A DNA stretch of 64,000 bases from Clostridiaceae bacterium M8S5 (GCA_029227815.1 CP118523.1:4030001-4094000); one strand, 5' to 3'. Positions 1 to 11,000 are shown, numbered from the stretch's first letter. The notes: generated by a model from the sequence alone, not told the origin. Numbers and translations are program-made.

Positions 1-381
1 CTCTTTAATAAATTCTATTGTTGTAGTTGTTGGTGTTCCAGGCGTAAATATCTCTGCTATTCCTACTTCTTTCAAACCTGGTATATCTTCATCTGGTATA
101 ACTCCACCACCAATTACTAACACATCATCTACTCCATTTTGCTCTAACAATTGCATTACCTTTGGAAAAAGATGATTATGAGCTCCAGATAGTATACTCA
201 TCGCTACAACATCAACGTCTTCTTGTATTGCTGCAGACACTATCTGCTCTGGTGTTTGTCTTAAACCTGTATATATAACTTCCATACCAGCATCTCTTAA
301 TGCTCTAGCTATTACTTTTGCTCCTCTATCATGACCATCAAGTCCTGGCTTTGAAACTAATACTCTTATAGGTCTGTTCAT
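1..381 (-). CDS. mcmA2: Methylmalonyl-CoA mutase small subunit (cobalamin-binding), partial
   Basis: This is the B12-binding subunit of a split methylmalonyl-CoA mutase, which interconverts succinyl-CoA and (R)-methylmalonyl-CoA. The first 127 residues are visible and the gene runs off the left edge. The cobalamin signature is complete: D15-G-H17-D-R-G20 (DxHxxG, His17 being the lower axial ligand), S62-I-L64 (SxL) and G91-G-G93. The ATG at 381 has AGGAGG 6 bases upstream. It lies 41 bases downstream of the large-subunit gene on the same strand, so the two are surely co-transcribed. The split arrangement is common in Clostridia and archaea. By itself this domain could belong to another acyl-CoA mutase; the partner subunit decides the substrate. 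Confidence 0.95.
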   Translation of the reverse strand, partial: MNRPIRVLVSKPGLDGHDRGAKVIARALRDAGMEVIYTGLRQTPEQIVSAAIQEDVDVVAMSILSGAHNHLFPKVMQLLEQNGVDDVLVIGGGVIPDEDIPGLKEVGIAEIFTPGTPTTTTIEFIKE

Positions 382-422
382 TTATATCCTCCTTATCATA
401 AAGAAATCATATTTATCTATTT

Positions 423-2102
423 TTATAAATTCACTGATTGTTGATATTCTCCAAATTCTTCTCTCATAACGCCACATATCTCTCCTAAAGTTGCGTATAC
501 TCTTACTGCGTCTAATATAAACGGCATTACATTTTCGTCGCCTTTACAAGCCATTCTTAACGCCTCTAATGTATCTTTAACTTTATCGTTATCTCTACTG
601 TCTTTTAACTTTTTAAGCTTCTCTTTTTGTCTCTCTCCAACACTAGGGTCAACTTTTAATAATCCTTTTGGACTTTCTTCTTCTATTTGGAATTTATTCA
701 TTCCTACTACGATTCTATTTCCACTTTCGATTTCTTTTTGATAATCATATGCCGAATCCATTATTTCTTTTTGTATATAGCCTAAATCTATGGCTCTTGG
801 AGCACCACCTAAATCATCTATCTTACCAATATATTCCATTGCTTTGTTTTCAATTTCATTTGTTTTTGCTTCTACTACGTATGAACCCGCAAATGGGTCT
901 ATTGTATTTGTAACTCCGCTTTCATGCGCTACTATCTGTTGAGTTCTTAATGCTATTCTAACTGAATCTTCTGTTGGAAGAGCCAATGCTTCATCTCTTG
1001 AGTTAGTATGAAGTGATTGAGTTCCTCCAAGAACTGCTGCTAATGTTTGAATTGTTACACGAATAATGTTGTTATCTGGCTGTTGTGCTGTTAATGTTGA
1101 ACCACCTGTTTGTGTATGGAATTTAAGTGCCATAGATTTTGGATTTTTTGCGCCAAATCTTTCTTTCATTATCCTTGCCCATAGTCTTCTAGCCGCTCTA
1201 AATTTTGCAATCTCTTCTATTAAATCATTATGTGCATTAAAGAAGAATGATAATCTTGGGGCAAATGTATCAACATCTAATCCAGCTTTTACTGCTGCTT
1301 CTACGTATGCTATTCCATCCGCTAATGTAAATCCAACTTCTTGTGCTGCTGTTGAACCTGCTTCTCTAATATGGTAACCCGATATACTTATTGTGTTCCA
1401 TTTTGGAACTTCTTTTGAACAATATTCAAATATATCTGTTATAAGTCTCATTGAAGGTTCTGTAGGAAATATATATGTACCCCTTGCAATATACTCTTTT
1501 AATATATCATTTTGAATTGTTCCTCTTAATTTATCTGATGATACTCCTTGTTTTTCTGCAACAGCTATGTACATAGCTAATAATACTGATGCTGGAGCAT
1601 TAATTGTCATTGATGTACTTACTTTATCTAAAGGTATGCCATCAAAAAGCACTTCCATATCTTCTAATGAATCTATAGCAACTCCTACTTTTCCAACCTC
1701 TCCTTCTGCTAGAGGATGATCTGAATCATATCCTATTTGTGTTGGTAAGTCCATTGCTACTGATAATCCAGTTGAGCCTTGCTCTACTAGATATTTATAT
1801 CTCTTGTTTGATTCTTCTGCTGTAGCAAAACCTGCATACATTCTCATTGTCCAAAGTCTACCCCTGTACATTGTAGGTTGTACACCTCTTGTATAAGGAT
1901 ATTGTCCTGGAAATCCTAAGTCTTCATGGTAATTCATATCTTCAATATCTTCAGGTGTATAAAGCCTGTTTATTTCTTCTCCAGATCCTGTCGTGAAGTT
2001 CTCAAGTCTTTCTGGAAACCTTGCCAAGGCTTTATCTACTTTATTTTCTTGCCACTGCTTTTTTTCCTGCTTAATCTGTTTAAGCATTTCATTATCAAAC
2101 AC
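423..2102 (-). CDS. mcmA1: Methylmalonyl-CoA mutase large (catalytic) subunit
   Basis: This 559-residue protein is the TIM-barrel substrate-binding half of a coenzyme-B12-dependent mutase. Tyr89, Gln197, Arg207 and His244 are all present at the same residue numbers as the catalytic residues known from the Propionibacterium enzyme. Tyr89 and Arg207 mark methylmalonyl-CoA specificity; isobutyryl-CoA-type mutases carry Phe and Gln there. It ends without a B12 domain, which is supplied by the gene just downstream. The start is GTG at 2102, ten bases after AGGAGG; Met6 is a poorer alternative. The likely role is in propionate or succinate metabolism, or in branched-chain and odd-chain carbon flow. 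The direction of flux cannot be read from the sequence. Confidence 0.96.
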   Translation of the reverse strand: MFDNEMLKQIKQEKKQWQENKVDKALARFPERLENFTTGSGEEINRLYTPEDIEDMNYHEDLGFPGQYPYTRGVQPTMYRGRLWTMRMYAGFATAEESNKRYKYLVEQGSTGLSVAMDLPTQIGYDSDHPLAEGEVGKVGVAIDSLEDMEVLFDGIPLDKVSTSMTINAPASVLLAMYIAVAEKQGVSSDKLRGTIQNDILKEYIARGTYIFPTEPSMRLITDIFEYCSKEVPKWNTISISGYHIREAGSTAAQEVGFTLADGIAYVEAAVKAGLDVDTFAPRLSFFFNAHNDLIEEIAKFRAARRLWARIMKERFGAKNPKSMALKFHTQTGGSTLTAQQPDNNIIRVTIQTLAAVLGGTQSLHTNSRDEALALPTEDSVRIALRTQQIVAHESGVTNTIDPFAGSYVVEAKTNEIENKAMEYIGKIDDLGGAPRAIDLGYIQKEIMDSAYDYQKEIESGNRIVVGMNKFQIEEESPKGLLKVDPSVGERQKEKLKKLKDSRDNDKVKDTLEALRMACKGDENVMPFILDAVRVYATLGEICGVMREEFGEYQQSVNL

Positions 2103-2482
2103 TTGGAAAATCCCTCCTATTCATATTTAGAGACAATGAAATAATTCCATATTTATCAATAAAAACATTTTCCCAATCTATAAATGTATTACGAATACTA
2201 CCATGGAAGTTATTTTCAGAATATCCCTCTAGACTATAGACTAACATTTATTATAGCTTTGATTAAATGTTATTTTGTCACTATTTGTAAAATCATGTTC
2301 TTTATTTTCAAAAATATTAATTCATGTATAGACTAATACATATTTAATAATTTTGCAAGATATTTTATCAATTTTTTTGAAAAATGAATTAAAACCTTCA
2401 AATTCGTAAATTATATTAGGTAATCCTATGTAATAGCCCTGTTTGACTTTAAACTATTAATACTATTATTATTTAAAATAAT
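2103..2482. other. AT-rich intergenic region upstream of the mutase operon
   Basis: These 380 bases hold no credible open reading frame on either strand. A TATAAT-like hexamer on the minus strand near 2256-2261 could be the -10 of the mutase operon, but no convincing -35 accompanies it. Confidence 0.4.
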
Positions 2483-2872
2483 TTAAAGTGAATTAACTTT
2501 GTTTGTAAATTTATCTATGTTCACTATATATCTTGTATGTGTACCTTCACCAATTTTTTTATTCTCATCAAAAGCACTAACCTGGAATGTTAACTTCTTG
2601 GCATCTATTTCTTTTAATATTGCCTCTGCATAAACATTATGACCAACTGGAGTGGCACTTATATGATCGACATTTACATTTATCCCAACTGTAGAATACT
2701 CTGCTCCTAATTTGTCATCAACTGCTTTTAGTGCTGCATTTTCCATCAACCCTATCATAAGTGGCGAAGCAAAAACTTCTATATCTCCACTACCAAAGCT
2801 CTTAGCTGTATCTTTTTCTGATACTATCATTTCTGCTCTTGCTTTTAATCCAATCTTTAACTCTTCAAACAT
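2483..2872 (-). CDS. FlK-like hotdog-fold acyl-CoA thioesterase
   Basis: This 129-residue protein looks like a single hotdog domain of the fluoroacetyl-CoA thioesterase (FlK) family. Ser36, Glu44 and His70 have the same mutual spacing (8 and 26 residues) as the Thr42-Glu50-His76 catalytic triad of FlK, with Ser replacing Thr. The motif IEVFASPLMIGLME sits around the first two. The substrate is unknown; fluoroacetate itself is unlikely, and family members next to acyl-CoA enzymes probably clear small or unwanted CoA esters. It lies upstream of the mutase operon on the same strand but is separated by 380 bases. The ATG at 2872 follows GAGGTG. Confidence is high for the fold and low for the substrate. 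Confidence 0.8.
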   Translation of the reverse strand: MFEELKIGLKARAEMIVSEKDTAKSFGSGDIEVFASPLMIGLMENAALKAVDDKLGAEYSTVGINVNVDHISATPVGHNVYAEAILKEIDAKKLTFQVSAFDENKKIGEGTHTRYIVNIDKFTNKVNSL

Positions 2873-2913
2873 ATTAACACCTCTTTAATATTTATTATAA
2901 AATTAGACAGCCC

Positions 2914-2949
2914 AAAGGGGCGAACTCATATAATTGAGATAGCCCCTTT
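2914..2949 (-). terminator. Hairpin after ftsH
   Basis: An AAAGGGGC / GCCCCTTT stem (2914-2921 with 2942-2949) encloses a second short stem, CTCA/TGAG. It lies two bases past the ftsH stop. The T-run is better on the plus strand (seven T at 2947-2953), so termination of ftsH may be partial. Confidence 0.6.
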
Positions 2950-2951
2950 TT

Positions 2952-4868
2952 TTACTCTTTGTCTTTTTTATTATCTATATCTATTTCTTCATCTTTTTTT
3001 ATTTCTATTTTGATTTCATCTTCACCAGATTCAAAGACTTCTTTTAGTTTAGCGTCTTTTTTACCTGTAAATATATTTTCAAACTCTTCTGCTGATAATG
3101 TCTCTTTCTCCAACAATGCATTAGCTACATCATGAAGTTTATTCATATTATCACTTATTAGATTTTTTGCTTTTGTGTAAGCTACATCGATTATTCTTCT
3201 CATTTCATTATCTATCTCTGCAGCTACTTGCTCACTATAGTTCTTGCTTCTCCCAAAATCTCTTCCTATAAATACTTCGTTTTCGTCTGTGCCATATGTC
3301 ATTGGTCCAAGCTTTGTGCTCATTCCGTAGTGAGTTACCATGTTTCTAGCTATTTTTGTTGCTCTTTCTATATCGTTTGATGCACCTGTACTAATATCAT
3401 CTAGTACTAGCTTTTCTGCTACTCTACCACCTAATAAATGTACTAATGTTTCTTCCATCTCTGTTTTAGATGTATAATACCTATCTTCTTTTGGAAGTAT
3501 CATTGTAAATCCTCCGGCTCTTCCTCTAGGTATTATTGTTATCATGTGTACTGGATCGGTATTCGGTAATAGTCTAGCCACTAATGCATGCCCTGCTTCA
3601 TGGAATGCTGTAAGCTTTCTTTCTTTTTCACTTATTACTCTGCTCTTCTTTTCTGGTCCTGCTATTACTTTTGTTATTGCTTCTTCTGTTATATCCATTG
3701 ATATCTTTTTCAAGTCTTTTCTTGCAGTCAATAATGCTGCTTCATTCATTAAATTTTCTAAATCTGCCGGTGTGAACCCCGGAGTTCTTCTTGCAAGTAT
3801 TTTTAAATCCACGTCATCTTCTAATGGTTTTCCTCTAGAATGTATTCTTAGTATGGCTTCACGTCCTACTATATCAGGTACGCCAACATGTACTTGCCTA
3901 TCAAATCTACCTGGTCTTAATAGTGCTGGATCAAGTATGTCAGGTCTATTCGTTGCTGCAATCATAATTATTCCTTCATTGTTCCCAAAACCATCCATCT
4001 CAACTAATAATTGATTGAGTGTTTGTTCTCTTTCATCATGACCACCGCCAAGACCGGCACCTCTTCTTCTTCCTACTGCATCTATCTCATCTATAAAGAT
4101 AATACATGGGGAATTCTTTTTTGCTTGTTCAAACAAATCTCTAACTCTTGATGCACCAACTCCGACAAACATCTCTACAAAATCAGAACCACTTATGCTA
4201 AAGAATGGAACGCCTGCTTCTCCTGCTACTGCTCTTGATAGATATGTTTTTCCTGTTCCTGGAGGACCAACCATTAATACACCTTTTGGGATCCTTGCTC
4301 CAAGTGCTATATATTTTTTTGGATCTGAAAGAAAATCAACTATTTCTTTCAACTCTTCTTTTTCCTCTTCTAATCCTGCAACATCTTTAAAGGTTACTTT
4401 TTTATCTGTGTCCTGTTTATGCATTTTTGCTCTACTTTTACCAAAAGACATTACTCTACTGCCTCCGCCTTGTGATTGTTGCATAAATACAAACCAGAAT
4501 ACTACAAAGATTAATATCATAAATATTGTTGGTAATATTTGCATGATTAATGAAGTTCCTTCTACCTCTTCTGCTTCTATTACTAAATTAGGATTCGCTA
4601 ACAAAAATTTATCTATATACGCTTTATTAACATCAGGTACCTGTGTTATAAAGGTTTGATCTTTTTTATAATTATTAGCATATTCACCAGTTATCTGATG
4701 CCCAACTATCTTTATTGATTTAACATGATTAGCTTCTATTTCTTTCTCAAGTTTGCTGTATGCAATCTGTTCAGATTTTTGCACAGGCTTGGTCATTATA
4801 TGAACTATAGCTATTATTATTATAAAAATTAATAAATAAAAGCTTATACCTCTAAAAAACTTTCTCAA
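2952..4868 (-). CDS. ftsH: ATP-dependent zinc metalloprotease FtsH
   Basis: FtsH is a membrane-anchored hexameric AAA+ protease that extracts and degrades membrane and short-lived regulatory proteins. Two membrane segments (about residues 8-25 and 107-129) flank the extracytoplasmic domain. The AAA module shows Walker A GPPGTGKT (201-208), Walker B IIFIDEID (256-263) and the second region of homology (304-324). HEAGH (423-427) is the zinc site. The C-terminal tail is strongly charged. The start is TTG at 4868, preceded by AGGAGG. It is the last gene of the tilS-hpt-ftsH run, but a consensus promoter at 4968-4996 suggests it is also expressed on its own. At 638 residues it has the normal length. 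Confidence 0.98.
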   Translation of the reverse strand: MRKFFRGISFYLLIFIIIIAIVHIMTKPVQKSEQIAYSKLEKEIEANHVKSIKIVGHQITGEYANNYKKDQTFITQVPDVNKAYIDKFLLANPNLVIEAEEVEGTSLIMQILPTIFMILIFVVFWFVFMQQSQGGGSRVMSFGKSRAKMHKQDTDKKVTFKDVAGLEEEKEELKEIVDFLSDPKKYIALGARIPKGVLMVGPPGTGKTYLSRAVAGEAGVPFFSISGSDFVEMFVGVGASRVRDLFEQAKKNSPCIIFIDEIDAVGRRRGAGLGGGHDEREQTLNQLLVEMDGFGNNEGIIMIAATNRPDILDPALLRPGRFDRQVHVGVPDIVGREAILRIHSRGKPLEDDVDLKILARRTPGFTPADLENLMNEAALLTARKDLKKISMDITEEAITKVIAGPEKKSRVISEKERKLTAFHEAGHALVARLLPNTDPVHMITIIPRGRAGGFTMILPKEDRYYTSKTEMEETLVHLLGGRVAEKLVLDDISTGASNDIERATKIARNMVTHYGMSTKLGPMTYGTDENEVFIGRDFGRSKNYSEQVAAEIDNEMRRIIDVAYTKAKNLISDNMNKLHDVANALLEKETLSAEEFENIFTGKKDAKLKEVFESGEDEIKIEIKKDEEIDIDNKKDKE

Positions 4869-4967
4869 CTACAGTCCTCCTTCCAATCTTAATCTTATAT
4901 CGTAGTTGTTTAGTATTACCATAGAATGCTATTATTATGTTTAAATAATAATGTATCTACTCATTCT

Positions 4968-4996
4968 ATAATAGTAATTTCTATCGCTTAAGTCAA
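4968..4996 (-). promoter_or_regulatory. Vegetative promoter of ftsH
   Basis: On the minus strand TTGACT (4991-4996) and TATTAT (4968-4973) are separated by exactly 17 bases, about 100 bases before the ftsH start codon. This is a strong sigma-A match. Confidence 0.75.
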
Positions 4997-5019
4997 ATTA
5001 AAATTTACTAACTTTATAA

Positions 5020-5556
5020 TTATATATATATTTCTTCTTTTAATACTCCTATAAAAGGTAGATTTCTATACTTCTCTGCATAGTCAAGTCCATAGCCAAC
5101 AACGAAAGCATTTGGAACTTCAAATCCTACGTAGTCTGCTTCCATATCAACTTTTCTACCTTCTGGCTTATCTAAAAGAGTACATATTTTCAAACTGTTT
5201 GGTTCTCTAGATTTTAAATTCTCTACTAGATAATTTAATGTTAATCCACTATCAATTATATCTTCTACTATTAATACGTCTCTCCCTTCTATACTAGTAT
5301 CTAAATCTTTTAGAATTTTTACTACTCCTGATGATTTTGTTGATGCGCCATAACTGGATATAGCCATAAAATCCATATCTAAATGCAAGTTAATGTTCTT
5401 TGCAAGATCTGTAAAAAACATTACTCCTCCTTTTAATACACAAATTATAACTAAATCTTTACTTTTATAATCCTCTGTTATTTGTTTCCCTAGTGCTTTA
5501 GTTTTTGCCTCTAATTCTTCTTTGGATATTAGTACTTTTTCAATATCTTTAATCAT
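5020..5556 (-). CDS. hpt: Hypoxanthine(-guanine) phosphoribosyltransferase
   Basis: This purine-salvage enzyme converts hypoxanthine or guanine plus PRPP to IMP or GMP. The start is taken at ATG 5556, which has AGGAGG six bases upstream, giving 178 residues, the family's usual size; the frame stays open further upstream but without a ribosome binding site. The PRPP-binding loop is VEDIIDSG (97-104), and LKGG (41-44) is the conserved pyrophosphate-contacting loop. The start codon lies inside the end of tilS (8-base overlap), implying translational coupling. The tilS-hpt-ftsH order matches Bacillus. Confidence 0.95.
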   Translation of the reverse strand: MIKDIEKVLISKEELEAKTKALGKQITEDYKSKDLVIICVLKGGVMFFTDLAKNINLHLDMDFMAISSYGASTKSSGVVKILKDLDTSIEGRDVLIVEDIIDSGLTLNYLVENLKSREPNSLKICTLLDKPEGRKVDMEADYVGFEVPNAFVVGYGLDYAEKYRNLPFIGVLKEEIYI

Positions 5557-6949
5557 GTAAATCCTCCTTGGTAATATATTGCATTGACAGAATTCTCTTA
5601 GTCCCTTCATCAACTTTATATAAATCACTTAACCTATATCCTACTACCCAAATAATATTTTCGTCATCTTCTATAATTGGGATATTATCTCTTTTCTCTC
5701 TAGGAATTTTATTATCTATAAAGTAATCTTTGAGTTTTTTGCTACCCTTCATGCCAAATGGAATAAACTTATCTCCTGATTTTCTGTTTCGTATGTATAA
5801 GTCGCCTTTTATTTTATCATAATCAATGTATTTAATAAACCTATGTTTATATTTAATATCAAAATTTTGTATATCTTTCACTTCTATAACTATGTTTGTT
5901 TTAAAATTGTTATTATAATTGTTTGAATTAATTTCTAGTTTATTCTTATATGCAGATTTTTTTTTAGCTACTTTCTTTCTCATTAAGCATGTTTTGTATT
6001 TTTTCACTAGTTCAATCCCTTTTGCTGACTCATGTATTCTACCAGCAGTAGCATTTTCTATAAACTCTATCATATTTTCTACATGCTTAAGCTCAATATT
6101 CTTGTTATCTCCATACATCTCTTTGATACCTATCCTAATTACTCTAGATTTTATAGCTGTATGTAGCCCTTTGAACTTACAAATATCAAATTCGATAGTT
6201 TGGTCATGATTTGTTATGCAGATTTTACTATATTCATATCGTGCAATATTGTTAATAAAGTCATCATCTATTCCCATAATCTTTGATGTTCTATTCATTG
6301 TATTTATTATACCTTTATTTATATTGTTCTCTATATAGGGAATTAGCTCTAATCTTATTTTATTTCTACCATAAATAGGTTCTAGATTTGTTTTGTCAAT
6401 CCTTGCAAATAGTTTATTTTGATTGCAATATTTTTCAATTATGCTTCTATCCACATCAAGTAGAGGTCTAATAACATTGTTAACCTCGTATTGCATACCT
6501 TTTAGCCCTTCTATACCTGTACCTCTTAAAAATCTCATTATAAGAGTCTCAGCTTGATCATTTCTATTATGTGCTACAGCTATTTTATCGGCTTTTTCAA
6601 TTTTTAGTACCTCATTAAAAAACTGATATCTAAGCTCTCTTCCTGCTTCTTCTGATGAAAGTTTTCTTAATCTTGCATATTCGTTCATGTTAACTCTCTT
6701 GCTATAATAAGGGATAGACCACTTTTGTGTTATATCTTTTACATATCTTTCATCCATATTTGCTTCTTTTCCTCTAACACCATGATTAATATGTACAGCT
6801 ACCATTGAAAACTCTATTAACTTTTGTATGCTTTTTAAAACACAAAGAAGAGCCATTGAATCAGGCCCTCCAGAAACACCTATCACTAACTTGTCTCCCG
6901 GCAGTATTAATTTTTCATCCATTATCGTTTTATATACGATTTTCTCCAT
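5549..6949 (-). CDS. tilS: tRNA(Ile)-lysidine synthase
   Basis: TilS changes cytidine 34 of the CAU-anticodon tRNA(Ile) to lysidine using lysine and ATP, so that AUA codons are read as isoleucine. This is essential in an organism as rich in AUA codons as this one. The N-terminal PP-loop motif is SGGPDS (26-31). The C-terminal TilS domain is visible around residues 385-450 ([14 protein letters not shown] onwards). At 466 residues it is the long Firmicute form. It follows yabT by about 26 bases and overlaps hpt by 8 bases. Confidence 0.95.
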   Translation of the reverse strand: MEKIVYKTIMDEKLILPGDKLVIGVSGGPDSMALLCVLKSIQKLIEFSMVAVHINHGVRGKEANMDERYVKDITQKWSIPYYSKRVNMNEYARLRKLSSEEAGRELRYQFFNEVLKIEKADKIAVAHNRNDQAETLIMRFLRGTGIEGLKGMQYEVNNVIRPLLDVDRSIIEKYCNQNKLFARIDKTNLEPIYGRNKIRLELIPYIENNINKGIINTMNRTSKIMGIDDDFINNIARYEYSKICITNHDQTIEFDICKFKGLHTAIKSRVIRIGIKEMYGDNKNIELKHVENMIEFIENATAGRIHESAKGIELVKKYKTCLMRKKVAKKKSAYKNKLEINSNNYNNNFKTNIVIEVKDIQNFDIKYKHRFIKYIDYDKIKGDLYIRNRKSGDKFIPFGMKGSKKLKDYFIDNKIPREKRDNIPIIEDDENIIWVVGYRLSDLYKVDEGTKRILSMQYITKEDLHD

Positions 6950-6975
6950 ACTATCACCATTCTTGGTATATTATA

Positions 6976-7836
6976 CTATTTTAACATACTATACAACATT
7001 AATATTAAAAAAAAACTTATACTAGTTGTAAATAAAATATCTACTATACGGAAATTTTTATATTTATTATTTATTAATGAATTATAAACTATTTTGAGTT
7101 TTTTTTCAAATATTTTTATATTTTTATGCTTTCCTTTTAAACAATTTATTAAAAGTGTTTTTAGTTCATTTGAAACATTGGTCTTTTTTATTAGATTTAT
7201 CAAGTCTGGAAATTTGGATTTTATTGGATTTAATTCTTTATTTGTAAGTAAAAATATAATTAATATAGCCATACTAAAAATTAGCGATTGTTCTCTTGTT
7301 ATTTTTTCATTATTTAACCACGAGTTTATATTGTACGTTGGTGTGAATTCTACTACTCCACTATTAGACGAAACCACTGAACCAAAATCTATAAATATTA
7401 TTTTACTATTAATCTCATCTATTAATATATTATCTGGTTTGATATCATAATACATGTAATTTTTCTGATACATACTATTTAGTTCTTTAATCAATAGTAG
7501 CCATATACTCAGTAAATCTTCTTCTTTCAGTTTTTTCTTATATACGTATTCTCTTAAACTTTGTCCTTGTATATAATCCATTACTAAAAAGAAATAGGTT
7601 TTATCTTTTGATATAAAATCATCCATATCATACACTTTTGGTACAAAATCCATGTCTTTCAACTTTTGCATTGCATCAAATTCTCTAGATATTGAGTACA
7701 TATTTTCACTGATTTTGAGCGCATATACTTTATCGTTTTCATCCTTTACTTTATAGATACAACCTATTCCCCCACTACCTATTTTTTTTAATATTGTATA
7801 CTCTTTTTTGTTCCATTTACCTACAATTTTTCTCAT
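6976..7836 (-). CDS. yabT: YabT-like Ser/Thr protein kinase, C-terminal membrane anchor
   Basis: This 286-residue Hanks-type kinase has glycine loop GSGGIG (20-25), ATP-contacting Lys41 (ALKI), catalytic-loop YYDIKPDN (129-136, Asp131) and DFG (150-152). The usual HRD is replaced by YYD. One hydrophobic C-terminal segment (about 265-285) anchors it, with no extracellular PASTA domains. Position between yabS and tilS matches Bacillus yabT, whose product is a sporulation-associated DNA-activated kinase that phosphorylates RecA. The start overlaps the end of yabS by four bases (ATGA), so the two are coupled. Assignment as YabT rests on architecture and synteny. Confidence 0.88.
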   Translation of the reverse strand: MRKIVGKWNKKEYTILKKIGSGGIGCIYKVKDENDKVYALKISENMYSISREFDAMQKLKDMDFVPKVYDMDDFISKDKTYFFLVMDYIQGQSLREYVYKKKLKEEDLLSIWLLLIKELNSMYQKNYMYYDIKPDNILIDEINSKIIFIDFGSVVSSNSGVVEFTPTYNINSWLNNEKITREQSLIFSMAILIIFLLTNKELNPIKSKFPDLINLIKKTNVSNELKTLLINCLKGKHKNIKIFEKKLKIVYNSLINNKYKNFRIVDILFTTSISFFLILMLYSMLK

Positions 7837-8555
7837 ACTATCATACTTTCAAATAGGCCGTCTTTCTCTTCTTTGCTATCATCCTTGCTCAATAGCTCTA
7901 TTGCTGATAATAACGCTGGACCTGTAGGTGTTAATCCTCCTATTTCTATGCTTTGTATTCTATTTTCTAATCCACTAATGTCATTTGTCATTTCTGATAC
8001 TACTTTATAGTCTAGCTCCATACCAAATGGATAAGCTATCACTCCTACATATGTGTTACCTTTTCTCATGCTTAAATTCCTAAGAAGGCTTATTATGCTC
8101 TTTTTAGCTACTTCTATCTTGTTTGTCATACTTTTACTACAGTCTAATACTACACAACACTTTATTGTCATCTCATCTTCAATTTTTTCTATTAGTTCTA
8201 TAATTTTTCTTCTTGATTGTATCTCTATTTTATCTAGTTCTTCACCTATAATACTTTTTAATTCATTATTAACTGCTTGTTGTATTGTATTACATGCTGT
8301 TTGTCTTGTCAGCATACACATGCTCTTTTCTAAGTTGTGTATGTCTGTAATTTCCCATAGCCCATTACCTGCGTTAGCTATTTCTTTAATTTCCTTTATG
8401 CTTTCCTCGTCTTTATAGCCTTGGATTATTCCTATAGTGCTAAATGTTATTCCTTTTTGCACATTTTCATTTACTACTTTTATTGGGTCTACTCCTTTAT
8501 TTGATTTACCATCTGTTACTAATATAACTTGTCTAAACTCTAATGTCTTTTCCAT
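7833..8555 (-). CDS. yabS: YabS-like von Willebrand factor A domain protein
   Basis: This 240-residue protein has its VWA metal-site motifs in a permuted order. An ILVTDGKSN strand (11-19), which normally closes the domain, comes first. The DxSxS motif D138-C-S140-K-S142 and the GGLTPTGPAL loop (206-215) come afterwards. It sits between spoIIE and yabT, as in Bacillus. The start at ATG 8555 has AGGAGGG upstream; an in-frame extension to 8585 has no ribosome binding site. Function is unknown; with the adjoining kinase it probably forms a sporulation-linked pair. Confidence 0.85.
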   Translation of the reverse strand: MEKTLEFRQVILVTDGKSNKGVDPIKVVNENVQKGITFSTIGIIQGYKDEESIKEIKEIANAGNGLWEITDIHNLEKSMCMLTRQTACNTIQQAVNNELKSIIGEELDKIEIQSRRKIIELIEKIEDEMTIKCCVVLDCSKSMTNKIEVAKKSIISLLRNLSMRKGNTYVGVIAYPFGMELDYKVVSEMTNDISGLENRIQSIEIGGLTPTGPALLSAIELLSKDDSKEEKDGLFESMIV

Positions 8556-8621
8556 ATTATCCCTCCTCATTATGATTATTATCATTTTTTTGCTTTATAT
8601 ACTCTTAGGAGGGAAACTTTT

Positions 8622-11000
8622 TTATTTTACGCTTTTCCATATCTTTGTTGCTAAAACTGTCATATCGTCTCTTTTTTTATTTGGTGCTACTTCTAATGCT
8701 TTGTCTAATATATCATCCGCTATTGTCTGAGGATTGACACTGTCAATATTCTTTATTATATCTGTAAGCCAGCCTTCTTTATCTTTGCTCTCTTTATTTG
8801 CATCAAAAACTCCATCTGACATCATTATTATCACATCTCCGCTTTTTATTTGCTCTTCATATACATAAATATCTACTTCTCTTAGTATACCTATTGGTAA
8901 ACTACTTGAATTTATTGATATTATATTTTTTCCTCTCTTTATGAAGGTTGGAGCTGATCCTATTTTAACAAACTGACCCTTGCCTGTATACAAGTCAATA
9001 ATTGACATATCTAATGTCGTAAGCATTTCTTCATTGGATTTTAGAATTAGTATAGAGTTAATAGTTTTTAATGCAACTTCTTTATTATATCCTGCCTCTA
9101 AAAACTTTTCTAACAATGATACTACTGTGCTACTCTCTATATTAGCTTTATACCCAACTCCCATACCATCACTCAATATAGAAAAATAGTTATTCTGTCT
9201 TTCACCAAATACATAACTGTCTCCAGATACTTCTCTAAAGGAGTTGTTTATTCTTGAAACCCTTGTTATTCCATTATATCTATTTGCTTTTATTAGCTTA
9301 ATTTTTGAGTATTTGTTAGTATTTACACTGCCGTGAAAATATTTATCTCTTTTTAATTTGTATCCAACTACCAAAGATACTATTGTTATTAGCCTTTGTA
9401 GTTGTAAATTGTCTAATTTATTTTTTGTTTCTATTATAATTTCGAATTTTTCATTGTTTGATTCTGTAACCACTACCTCTGTAACTGCAAATTCATGTTT
9501 TTTAAGCTGTATATATATGCTATTTTCGGCATCTTCTTTGAAACTAATATCCTCTTCTATTTCATGTGATAATTCTGTCATTATATTTGAAACTCCTTTT
9601 AATTGTTGCGATACAAGTTGTCTACTTTCTTGCACTTTTTTATTCCATGAATAATTGACCTTATATAAATCAAATAAATAATTGCATTTATCAACTATTC
9701 TATTGAGCCTCAAACATCTTTTTCTTATTGATAACGGTAAATCTTTTTCTTTTATTATGCCTTTGATTTCTATTACATTCATTAAGTCAAACATAGCTTT
9801 ATAAGAGTTATAAAAATCATTTTTCCAACACGTTTGATACATGCTGCAATTTTTACATACTCCATCTGATAATTTGTTTATGAATTGATTTATATCTTTG
9901 TTTTGTGTGTGTACTTCTTCTTGTATTACTTTGTTAAATGTAGTTGATAGTTCTTCAAATACTTCTGACAACTCTAAAAGTCTTTTTTTAGTTAATTTTT
10001 TTACCCTGTTGTGATATGAATCTTTCACCTTAACTTTATTTCTGTTTATCATTGTAGCTTTATCAAATGCTTCTACAAAATATTTACCAAACAGTAAAAA
10101 CATTATGCATCCAGCTATTATATCTCTAGTACTAATCAATATATCAACTGCCTCTATAGAGTAATATGAAATAATATAATATGATATTATGAAGCTTATT
10201 GAGCTAGTTATCTTCCCAAGTTCTCTAAATAATCCTGTTACAAGCCCACAGAAACCTAATATAGCTACTGTAATGTAAATAAAAGGTGTACTAAAGGATA
10301 TTATTAAACCTACTGTTATTCCTATAGTAGCTCCCATTGATGGACCTTTCATGTTACCAACTGCTATAATTAAAAATATACTAATTATATTTCTAAATCC
10401 GAATCTCATAAATTGAGCATTCCCAATTCCTGCAATCACTAAAGCTAATATTATAATTAATGATATTATTTCTTCGTTTATGAGATCTTCATCATATTTA
10501 AAAAATACTGATATGCCGTAGTTAAATATATATGTTGCGCCAAATATTATGATTGCTTCAAATGTAACCATTATAAAATCATATATAAAATAATCCTTTT
10601 GACTTAAAAATACCATCCTTATCACTACTGTTATCAAAGCTGTCATAAGTGAAATAGACAGTTTATTAAACTTGATATTTGTCTTAAATAAATTGTAGAG
10701 TACTATTAATATCCAAATAGCCATTATATATTCGTACTTTGCCATACCTGGATTTGTCATTAATCCAAATGTTGCACTTATTGCTGTTAAACAGATTTTT
10801 TTACCTTTCCCTAAGTATGCTCCTACTAATGCTATTGAAAAAGGTATAAATCCATTCATTAATTTTACTCTCGATATGAATATGCTTATTAATACTATAA
10901 AGAAATATGGCGTATTGATATATAGGCTATTTTTAATTTTATCTAAGCTTGTCCTTTGATGTATTATATTATTGATGTTACTAGCTATTTCATTGACCAT
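8622..11000 (-). CDS. spoIIE: Stage II sporulation protein E (PP2C phosphatase)
   Basis: SpoIIE localises to the polar septum and dephosphorylates SpoIIAA to release sigma-F in the forespore. The 792-residue protein has about ten membrane segments in its first third (roughly residues 28-330), a helical regulatory middle section, and a PP2C domain at the end. Metal-binding acidic residues are visible in GD (593-594), SDGMGVG (610-616), SDGVFD (728-733) and DDM (778-780). The ATG at 11000 follows GGAGTG. It leads the spoIIE-yabS-yabT run and has a 21-bp-spaced promoter at 11028-11060. Confidence 0.97.
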   Translation of the reverse strand: MVNEIASNINNIIHQRTSLDKIKNSLYINTPYFFIVLISIFISRVKLMNGFIPFSIALVGAYLGKGKKICLTAISATFGLMTNPGMAKYEYIMAIWILIVLYNLFKTNIKFNKLSISLMTALITVVIRMVFLSQKDYFIYDFIMVTFEAIIIFGATYIFNYGISVFFKYDEDLINEEIISLIIILALVIAGIGNAQFMRFGFRNIISIFLIIAVGNMKGPSMGATIGITVGLIISFSTPFIYITVAILGFCGLVTGLFRELGKITSSISFIISYYIISYYSIEAVDILISTRDIIAGCIMFLLFGKYFVEAFDKATMINRNKVKVKDSYHNRVKKLTKKRLLELSEVFEELSTTFNKVIQEEVHTQNKDINQFINKLSDGVCKNCSMYQTCWKNDFYNSYKAMFDLMNVIEIKGIIKEKDLPLSIRKRCLRLNRIVDKCNYLFDLYKVNYSWNKKVQESRQLVSQQLKGVSNIMTELSHEIEEDISFKEDAENSIYIQLKKHEFAVTEVVVTESNNEKFEIIIETKNKLDNLQLQRLITIVSLVVGYKLKRDKYFHGSVNTNKYSKIKLIKANRYNGITRVSRINNSFREVSGDSYVFGERQNNYFSILSDGMGVGYKANIESSTVVSLLEKFLEAGYNKEVALKTINSILILKSNEEMLTTLDMSIIDLYTGKGQFVKIGSAPTFIKRGKNIISINSSSLPIGILREVDIYVYEEQIKSGDVIIMMSDGVFDANKESKDKEGWLTDIIKNIDSVNPQTIADDILDKALEVAPNKKRDDMTVLATKIWKSVK

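Noticed and set aside
3544..4014. Long plus-strand open frame inside ftsH (and similar ones opposite mfd, ileS and the topoisomerase genes)
   Set aside because: These are shadows of well-supported genes on the other strand, lack ribosome binding sites and resemble no protein.
5557..5628. N-terminal extension of Hpt by 24 residues
   Set aside because: It lies inside the tilS coding sequence and has no ribosome binding site; ATG 5556 follows AGGAGG and gives the normal family length.
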